This document shows, piece by piece, positions 32,798 through 38,494 of a DNA stretch of 64,000 nucleotides (position 1 is the first letter of the stretch; each line of letters begins with the position of its first letter). The stretch comes from an uncultured Chthoniobacterales bacterium (GTDB lineage Bacteria; Verrucomicrobiota; Verrucomicrobiia; Chthoniobacterales; UBA10450): the NCBI GenBank assembly GCA_902805675.1, contig CADCTA010000002.1:1-64000 (forward strand). Direction: 5' to 3'. The position numbers and the translations under genes are program-made. The notes beneath the pieces were generated by a model. It worked only from the letters and a program-made list of their open reading frames with translations, was not told the DNA's origin and made no database searches.

Positions 32798-33631
32798 CTA
32801 CAGCTGCAACCGACGGAACAACTCGTCGAGCGGCAGTTGCAGGCCGATGAAAAATTCACCGAAGTCTCCGTAGTCCGCGCTGACTGGATCGAAGCGCATC
32901 TGGTAGACGATCGCTTTGATCTGGAAGGTGTCGCGCGCGAACAGCGTCACGCCCCACTCCGCATCGTCCAAGCCGGTCGATCCGGTGATGAGCTGCTTCA
33001 CTTTGCCGGCGTACTGACGCCCGACCGCGCCGTGGCCGAGCATTAAACGCCGGCGCTCCTCGTACGGCAGCGAGTACCAGTTCCGCTGTTCGCCGCGGCG
33101 CTTGCTCATGTTGTAGAAGCAAACGACCGGCCAATCGGGCAGTGTCGGATAAACGCGTTCGTGGCGATAATGCTTCATCCGCTCTTCGAACGCCGTCATC
33201 GCCTTCTCGAACTCGTCGGAGCCACCCTCGATCTTCTGCTCGTTCTCGAGAATGGCGGCGTATTCCTCAGCGCTGGTTTTGTATTCGCTCTCCTCGGTCA
33301 GGGATAGATAGCTGTAGACTGGCACGAGTATGTCCGGCCCGAGCGCGAGACTGAGCTGCTTCTCGATGCGATTCGCGACGTGCAGATCGGGCGTAATCAA
33401 CATGAAGCCGAAGTCGGCTTTTGGCGTCACCATGCTGAGCGTGAGCAGCTGAGTGGACTCCAGCGCACGCGCTTCCTGCACGAGCTCGGCCAGCCGCGTC
33501 TTGGCCTGACGCTGTTCGTCGCTGTTCAGGAGCTGCCACTGACCGAACTCGATCCGGTAGAAGAGATGCAAACAATGCCAGCCTTGCTCGGGAACGAGCG
33601 GCGGCGTGCGGGGATCGGTCATGCGCGGCAA
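32798..33631 (-). CDS. hemQ: HemQ-like coproheme decarboxylase (chlorite-dismutase family)
   Basis: Member of the Cld/HemQ family; HemQ turns coproheme III into heme b in the coproporphyrin-dependent heme pathway. The 277 residues contain the C-terminal signature: VVCFYNMSKRRGEQRNWYSL, EERRRLMLGHGAVGRQYAGK with the proximal His200, LITGSTGLDDAEWGVTLFARD and QMRFDPVSADYGDFGEFFIG. The Arg needed by true chlorite dismutases is not evident, and the MSKRR motif is typical of HemQ, which argues for heme synthesis. No other heme gene lies beside it. An alternative start three codons in (MTDPRT) would be equally good. Confidence 0.9.
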   Translation of the reverse strand: MPRMTDPRTPPLVPEQGWHCLHLFYRIEFGQWQLLNSDEQRQAKTRLAELVQEARALESTQLLTLSMVTPKADFGFMLITPDLHVANRIEKQLSLALGPDILVPVYSYLSLTEESEYKTSAEEYAAILENEQKIEGGSDEFEKAMTAFEERMKHYRHERVYPTLPDWPVVCFYNMSKRRGEQRNWYSLPYEERRRLMLGHGAVGRQYAGKVKQLITGSTGLDDAEWGVTLFARDTFQIKAIVYQMRFDPVSADYGDFGEFFIGLQLPLDELFRRLQL

Positions 33632-33692
33632 GTGTCCGCGCCGCGTTAAAGCGGGTCAAGCGCCGCGGAGCTGCGGCTGCGAGCCCCGCCTG

Positions 33693-33826
33693 GGGAGCAC
33701 GGGTTTTCAACCGGTGGGTTCGGCAATTCTTGCCGAACAGGCTTTGGTGCCTCTCCGCGTCGTGCGCGCGCAGAAAAGTTCGCGCCGAATGAATTCAGCG
33801 CCAGCGGGTTGGAAACCCGCGCTCCC
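33693..33826. repeat. Inverted repeat with GGGAGCACGGG / CCCGCGCTCCC ends
   Basis: 134-bp element: left end GGGAGCACGGGTTTTCAACC, right end GGTTGGAAACCCGCGCTCCC, with an inner GGTTCGGCAATTCTTGCCGA hairpin. Upstream of hemQ, between hemQ and the rhomboid-like gene. Only one copy is seen in this window, but the structure is that of a short non-autonomous element. Confidence 0.82.
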
Positions 33827-33853
33827 GAGAGGGGCGCAGGAGCGCGCGGCGAG

Positions 33854-34669
33854 CTAAGAACGCGCTGCCGTCGTGGCAGCGGTGGCGCTCGGCAGATGCT
33901 CGATGCAGTATTCCTCGCCGTCGCGCGAGACGCGGAATTCGCGATTTGGATCGCTCACTTCCGTCGCGCCGCATACCGCGCACTTGTGCAGCGGCTCGGA
34001 GTCGGAACGCGACTGCACCTCGAAGCGCTGGCGACGCTCGCTCAGCTGACGACGCTGCCGCGTCTGGTGGAACACATCGGGCCCGAAGAACAGGAAGAAG
34101 TTACTGAAGGCGACAATCATCGCCACCTTGTAGGCGACTGGGCCAGTAATGAACCCGAACATCAGCAGGGCGGCCGAGATCCAGGCCAGCCATTTGATCT
34201 TCATCGGCAGGATGAAGAACACGTAAATCACTTCGTCCGGATAGAACCACGCGAAGGCGAAGAAGAGCGACGCGGCGAGCATCGTGTTCGAGAACTGCGC
34301 GCCGAACAGGAACGCGGCGATCGTGGTGCCGATCATGCCGACGAAGAAGTAGAGCGTGAGCCGGAACGGCCCCCACGCGCGCTCCAGTCCATCGCCGATG
34401 AACCAGAGGAACCAGAGCGCGAGCACGGCCCAGAGCGGTGAGAGCATGGCGCCGGGCTGCACGGGCGAGCTCGGGATAAATATATATGTGAAAAGCCGCC
34501 AGACCTCGCCGCGTTTCACCGCCGCCGGGTCGAGAGCGAAGACGCTGAGGAGGTACGGATTGACGAACGCCAGCACCACGACGAGCGCGGTGAACGCGAC
34601 CACGATGCGGATCAGGCTGGGAATGGCGATCCAGCCGATCCGGCGTTCGAGTTTATCCAGCCATGTCAT
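33854..34669 (-). CDS. Rhomboid-like membrane protein with C-terminal zinc-ribbon-like tail, apparently non-catalytic
   Basis: A 271-residue membrane protein with about six spans (RIVVAFTALVVVLAFV, LSPLWAVLALWFLWFIGDGL, LTLYFFVGMIGTTIAAFLFG, TMLAASLFFAFAWFYP and others). The arrangement, including an ERAWGPFRLTLYFFVG stretch, is rhomboid-like. The GxSx catalytic Ser and the late catalytic His are not seen at the expected places, so it is probably a pseudoprotease. The soluble C-terminus (about 215-271) has a Cys-x2-Cys (CAVCG) and a later Cys-x2-His (YCIEH), consistent with a small zinc-binding fold. The ATG at 34669 (MTWLDKLERR) is preferred over the longer frame from 34783, which is a Val/Pro-rich leader. 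Divergent from gcvT. Confidence 0.8.
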   Translation of the reverse strand: MTWLDKLERRIGWIAIPSLIRIVVAFTALVVVLAFVNPYLLSVFALDPAAVKRGEVWRLFTYIFIPSSPVQPGAMLSPLWAVLALWFLWFIGDGLERAWGPFRLTLYFFVGMIGTTIAAFLFGAQFSNTMLAASLFFAFAWFYPDEVIYVFFILPMKIKWLAWISAALLMFGFITGPVAYKVAMIVAFSNFFLFFGPDVFHQTRQRRQLSERRQRFEVQSRSDSEPLHKCAVCGATEVSDPNREFRVSRDGEEYCIEHLPSATAATTAARS

Positions 34670-34757
34670 CGGTCTATCATCGTAACGCGGCGGCGGCGTG
34701 GTTCCACTCCGGGCGGGTTGATTGACGCCACACAACGCGACGCCTACCGTCACGCCC

Positions 34758-35861
34758 GTGACGGACGAAGCCACGAAAACCACGCCACTTTACGAAGAAC
34801 ATCGGCGTGCGGGGGCGAAGATCATCCCGTTCGGCGGGTGGCTCATGCCGGTGCAATACACCAGCATCAGCGACGAGCATCAGGCGGTGCGGAAGAACGT
34901 CGGCATCTTCGACATTTCGCACATGGGGCAGCTGATCGCGTCGGGCTCGAACGCCCGCGAGTGGCTCAACCGGATGCTGACGAACAACGTCGACAAGCTC
35001 GAGGTGCGCGGCGGCCAATACACGTTCCTGCTCAATCAGAACGGTGGGATTATCGACGATCTGATCGTCTATCGGATTGAGGCCGAGAAATTCCTGCTCG
35101 TCGTGAATGCGTCGCGCGTGGATGAAGATTTCGCCTGGCTGCAGGCGCACATTTTGCCGGACGTGGAGCTCACGAACCGCAGCGATAGCTACGCCGGCGT
35201 GGCCATTCAGGGCCCGCGGATTGGTGAGCTGATGAAGGCGATCCTCGGCGACGACTTCGAGCTGCCGGCACGCAACACGATCGCCGACGCGGAGCTGAAC
35301 GTGATGCAGCTCGCGGTCGCGCGCACTGGCTACACCGGTGAAGACGGCGTGGAGGTTTTCTTCGATGCCAAATACGCGCCGGCGTTTTGGACCACCGTCC
35401 TCGAGAAGGGCAAGCCGCTAGGCATTCGGCCATGCGGACTCGGCGCGCGCGACACCCTCCGCCTGGAGATGTGCTATCCGCTGAACGGCAATGATCTCAC
35501 GCCCGAGCACAACCCGCTCGAGGCGGGCCTGGGCTTTTTCGTCGACCTGACGAAGCCGAATTTCACCGGTCGGGAAATCCTCGCGCAAGCCAAAGAGCAG
35601 GGCCTGAAGCGCCGGCTCGCGCCCTTCCGCATGCAAGGCAAAGGCCCGCCGCCGCGGCCGCATTACACAGTCTATCGCGGCGACGAAAAGATCGGCGAAG
35701 TGAACAGCGGCACGCTCTCGCCGAGTCTCGGCTACGGCATCGGGATGGCGTATCTGCCGACCGAGCACGCTAAGATTGGCACCGAGCTGCAGATCGAGAT
35801 CCGCGGCCAGAAATTTCCTGCTGTCATCGAGAAGAAACCCCTCTACAAGAAACAGGCATGA
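34758..35861 (+). CDS. gcvT: Glycine cleavage system T protein (aminomethyltransferase)
   Basis: Transfers the methylene group from the aminomethyl-H-protein to tetrahydrofolate, releasing ammonia. The 367 residues show TPLYEEHRRAGAKIIPFGGW at the start, VGIFDISHMGQL, LTNNVDKLEVRGGQYTFLLN, NGGIIDDLIVYR with the catalytic Asp, SYAGVAIQGP, VARTGYTGEDGVEVF, LGARDTLRLEMCYPLNGNDL and NPLEAGLGFFVDL. The start is uncertain: GTG at 34758 (MTDEATKT) gives normal length, and a TTG at 34722 gives 12 more residues; neither has a clear ribosome-binding site. It overlaps gcvH by 4 nt. No gcvP follows, so the P protein is encoded elsewhere. Confidence 0.94.
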   Translation: MTDEATKTTPLYEEHRRAGAKIIPFGGWLMPVQYTSISDEHQAVRKNVGIFDISHMGQLIASGSNAREWLNRMLTNNVDKLEVRGGQYTFLLNQNGGIIDDLIVYRIEAEKFLLVVNASRVDEDFAWLQAHILPDVELTNRSDSYAGVAIQGPRIGELMKAILGDDFELPARNTIADAELNVMQLAVARTGYTGEDGVEVFFDAKYAPAFWTTVLEKGKPLGIRPCGLGARDTLRLEMCYPLNGNDLTPEHNPLEAGLGFFVDLTKPNFTGREILAQAKEQGLKRRLAPFRMQGKGPPPRPHYTVYRGDEKIGEVNSGTLSPSLGYGIGMAYLPTEHAKIGTELQIEIRGQKFPAVIEKKPLYKKQA

Positions 35862-36238
35862 GCAACGTTCCCGACGATCTTTTCTACACCGAGTCGCACG
35901 AGTGGGTCCGCGTGGAAGGCGAGAACGCGCGCGTCGGCATCACCGATCACGCGCAGGCGGAGCTGACGGATGTGGTTTACGTCGAGCTGCCGAAGGTCGG
36001 AACGCAGGTGGAAGCGCGGACCGCGACTGCGGTGGTCGAGTCCGTGAAAGCGGCGAGCGATATTTACGCGCCGGTGAAAGGCGAGATCGTGGAAGCGAAC
36101 GAAGCGCTTTCGAGCAATCCTGCGCTCGTGAACACCGATCCGTTTGGTGAGGGCTGGATCTTTGTGGTGAAGATGTCTTCACCAGACGATGCGAAGCAGC
36201 TGAAAGACGCTGCGGCGTATCGGCAGGCGACTGGTTAG
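35858..36238 (+). CDS. gcvH: Glycine cleavage system H protein
   Basis: Lipoyl carrier that shuttles the aminomethyl group between P, T and L proteins. The 126 residues are typical: FYTESHEWVRVEGENARVGI, TDVVYVELPKVGTQVEA, the lipoylation site ESVKAASDIYAPVKG (Lys64) and FGEGWIFVVKMSS. The start overlaps the gcvT stop as ATGA. After the stop comes an inverted-repeat element instead of gcvP, so this locus encodes only two of the four subunits. Confidence 0.97.
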   Translation: MSNVPDDLFYTESHEWVRVEGENARVGITDHAQAELTDVVYVELPKVGTQVEARTATAVVESVKAASDIYAPVKGEIVEANEALSSNPALVNTDPFGEGWIFVVKMSSPDDAKQLKDAAAYRQATG

Positions 36239-36261
36239 CGGATCGCTGCGCGCAATGCGCG

Positions 36262-36427
36262 GTCATCCCGAGCCGCGAAGACGGCGAGGGACCTCACGCC
36301 GGGACGAGAATCGTTCCGCACGCGAAGGATGTAACCGGCGGATCCGTGGGTGAGTGCTGCCGTGGCGACGGCTCAAAGCGCAGGTGCTTGCGTGAGGTCC
36401 TTCGCCGTCTTCGCGGCTCAGGATGAC
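36262..36427. repeat. Inverted repeat, GTCATCCTGAG family, copy 3
   Basis: 166-bp element: GTCATCCCGAGCCGCGAAGA and GACCTCACGCC on the left, GCGTGAGGTCCTTCGCCGTC and TTCGCGGCTCAGGATGAC on the right, with about 85 bp of unpaired interior. It follows gcvH and runs straight into the 16-bp tandem array. Confidence 0.93.
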
Positions 36428-36433
36428 CGCGTT

Positions 36434-36543
36434 GGGTTTACAACGCGTCGGGTTTACAACGCGTCGGGTTTACAACGCGATGGGTTTACAACGCGATGGG
36501 TTTACAACGCGATGGGTTTACAACGCGATGGGTTTACAACGCG
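36434..36543. repeat. Tandem array, seven copies of a 16-bp unit
   Basis: Unit GGGTTTACAACGCG plus two variable bases (TC in the first two junctions, AT in the next four), period exactly 16 bp, starts at 36434, 36450, 36466, 36482, 36498, 36514 and 36530. The constant 14 bp are identical in all copies. No spacer of CRISPR size is present. It lies between gcvH and the receiver-protein gene (convergent). Confidence 0.96.
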
Positions 36544-36561
36544 TTGTGTTGTTCGCCGGGA

Positions 36562-36972
36562 CTAGGCCGCTGGACGGACCTTGGCCGCAGGCGCAGGCTT
36601 CAGAAGCTCGCCCACATAGCGGACGAACTCGTCCACCCGAACCGGGTTCGCGAGGAAGCTGTAACCGCTCAGGATGCCGCCTGATATCACACCCTCTTCG
36701 GAAGCGGTGTTGACGCTGACGAACACCACTGGCGTGTCCTTGAATGACGGATCGGCCTGCAGCTGTTCGGCTACATCCTTGCCGTCGCGCCGGCTCATCA
36801 AGACGTCGAAGAGGATGATATCCGGCTGAAAGAAGCGCGCGGCGTGGAACGCCAGCTTACTGTTGTGCTCTTCCTTGATGATATACTTGCCGGTTTTCTC
36901 GAGGGCGGCGCGGATCAGGGCAGTGACGCGCGGTTCATAATCAACCAGCAGTATTTTTTTCAGGAAGGTCAT
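36562..36972 (-). CDS. Stand-alone response-regulator receiver, atypical
   Basis: A 136-residue single receiver domain without output domain. KILLVDYEPRV carries the acidic site (Asp11, Glu13), DIILFDVLMSRRDGKDV the phosphorylatable Asp56, and VVFVSVNT the Ser/Thr switch. The usual Lys of the KP motif is replaced: SFLANPVRVDEF has Asn109 where Lys is expected. Loss of this Lys normally weakens phosphorylation-dependent switching, so the protein may bind partners in a less regulated way. A short Pro/Ala tail ends the protein. It lies between the tandem array and the DUF1501 gene; the hybrid kinase at 18195 is too distant to pair by context. Confidence 0.88.
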   Translation of the reverse strand: MTFLKKILLVDYEPRVTALIRAALEKTGKYIIKEEHNSKLAFHAARFFQPDIILFDVLMSRRDGKDVAEQLQADPSFKDTPVVFVSVNTASEEGVISGGILSGYSFLANPVRVDEFVRYVGELLKPAPAAKVRPAA

Positions 36973-37019
36973 CGCATTGCTTTGTTGTGGTAATTCTAAG
37001 CATCGCTTGTGCCAACAAA

Positions 37020-37126
37020 GGTAGCGACGCCGCGTGCGGCGTCCCAGCGGTGTGGCGAGGCTGTTGATGCGGCGGTTACGCGAGAGTTGCTACACCGCCC
37101 GGACAGCGCAGCGCGCTGTCCCTACC
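37020..37126. repeat. Inverted repeat with GGTAGCGACG / CTGTCCCTACC ends
   Basis: 107-bp element whose ends GGTAGCGACGCCGC and GCGCTGTCCCTACC pair imperfectly, with inner pairs CGGTGTGGC and GCTACACCG and small palindromes (GACAGCGCAGCGCGCTGTC). It ends 3 bp before the DUF1501 stop codon on the other strand side. One copy in this window. Confidence 0.8.
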
Positions 37127-37128
37127 AC

Positions 37129-38487
37129 TTAAGCAATGAAGCCGAGATTCGGCTGCGCGAAGCGGCCGATGTTCGGCAGTACTGTCGGGAGATCTGATGC
37201 GCTAACGCCGAACCAGCTTGCAAGCGTGGCTGAGAATTCGTCGACCGACGTCGTTGGTATCCAGCGGCCCTGGCCGGTGTCGTCGGGTCCGTTAACCGCG
37301 AGCGTCGGAAACGATCCGTAAAGCCGGCCGCCTTGCACGGCGCCGCCCATGACGAGCTGATGGCTCCCCCATCCATGATCCGAACCGCTGCCGTTCGTCG
37401 GGAATGTGCGTCCGAAGTCCGAAGCCGTGAAGGTCGCCACGTCGTTTGCTACGCCGAGTTCCGTCGTCGCGTTGTAGAATGCATTGAGACCCTGGCTTAG
37501 CTCAGTCAGCAAATTGGCGTGCGCGGTGAGTTGATCGCCGTGCGTGTCGTAGCCCTGCACCGAGCAGAAGAAGATCTGGCGCCGCATGTTCAGGCTGTTC
37601 CGCGCCGCGATCATCTTCGCGACCATGTTCAACTGTCGTCCGAGACTGCTTGCCGGGAACGCGGTCGTGAGCGGCGCTGCGCCAGCCAGGGCGGTCGTGA
37701 GCAGGTCATTCTGCGCGATCGAGCGCTTCACTGTGTCGGCATACGTCTGCGCGAGGATGTTGTTCTGCGGCAGCGCGAGCAGATCTTTGAATGCCTGAAA
37801 GCGAACGTTCGCGTTGTTGCTGCCGGTCATTCCTGAAAAGGCGAGCGCGCCGTCGGGCGACACCTGATATGGGATCACGCTGTTGCCGACTTCAAACGTG
37901 TTCGTGCCCGCGATCGAGATGGCAAGTGAGATTTGCGACTCGCTGTTGTGCGAGCGCAGCAGGTCGGCTGTGCGTCCGCCCCAACCGGTGCGCGAGAGCT
38001 GATCGGGCACCGATGTTTGCCACTGCACCGATTGGTCGGAGTGCGAGAAGAGGTGCGGCGGAACCGCGACGCTTTTCGCGAGGTATTGCGAACGCGTGAT
38101 CGGCGCAACGAGTGTGCCGACGTTCGCGACGACGCCCACTTTGCCGCCGTTAAACAGCTGCTGCAGCTCCGGCATGCTCGGATGGAAGCCGAAGTCGCGA
38201 CCGTCGCCGTTCTGCAACGTCAGCGGCAGAAGTGACTGCTGTGCGATCGCGAGATTCCCGCGCGCGGCGGCGTACGAGGCGTAGCCGTTTGCGTCCCGCG
38301 GGACGATCATGTTGTTCGCGTCATTGCCGCCGTAGAGAAACAGGCAGACGAGGGCCTTGTAGTCGCCGCCGGGCACGGTCGCTGCGCTGAGCTTCCGCAG
38401 GTCGAAGACGGTGTTCAGCAACCCGGTCGTGCCGAGCGCCGCGCAGGCGGCCTGCCGGATGAATGTGCGTCTGGTCGTGATGTGCAT
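37129..38487 (-). CDS. DUF1501 protein, Tat-exported
   Basis: A 452-residue secreted protein of the DUF1501 family, sulfatase-like in fold. The N-terminus MHITTRRTFIRQAACAALG is a Tat signal with twin Arg6-Arg7. Later blocks include ALVCLFLYGGNDANNMIVP, FGFHPSMPELQQLF, FSHSDQSVQWQT, GYDTHGDQLTAHANLLTELS, FTASDFGRTFPTNGSGSDHGWGSHQLVMGG, which keep the family's His/Asp-rich positions. The partner DUF1800 gene is immediately upstream (7 bp), the pairing usual in Verrucomicrobiota, Planctomycetota and Proteobacteria. The function is not established; secretion and a role in degrading or handling extracellular polymers are guesses from context. Confidence 0.9.
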   Translation of the reverse strand: MHITTRRTFIRQAACAALGTTGLLNTVFDLRKLSAATVPGGDYKALVCLFLYGGNDANNMIVPRDANGYASYAAARGNLAIAQQSLLPLTLQNGDGRDFGFHPSMPELQQLFNGGKVGVVANVGTLVAPITRSQYLAKSVAVPPHLFSHSDQSVQWQTSVPDQLSRTGWGGRTADLLRSHNSESQISLAISIAGTNTFEVGNSVIPYQVSPDGALAFSGMTGSNNANVRFQAFKDLLALPQNNILAQTYADTVKRSIAQNDLLTTALAGAAPLTTAFPASSLGRQLNMVAKMIAARNSLNMRRQIFFCSVQGYDTHGDQLTAHANLLTELSQGLNAFYNATTELGVANDVATFTASDFGRTFPTNGSGSDHGWGSHQLVMGGAVQGGRLYGSFPTLAVNGPDDTGQGRWIPTTSVDEFSATLASWFGVSASDLPTVLPNIGRFAQPNLGFIA

Positions 38488-38494
38488 GGCTGGC

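Noticed and set aside
36434-36543. CRISPR array
   Set aside because: Units of 16 bp follow each other with only 2 variable bases, so there are no spacers, and no cas gene is present.
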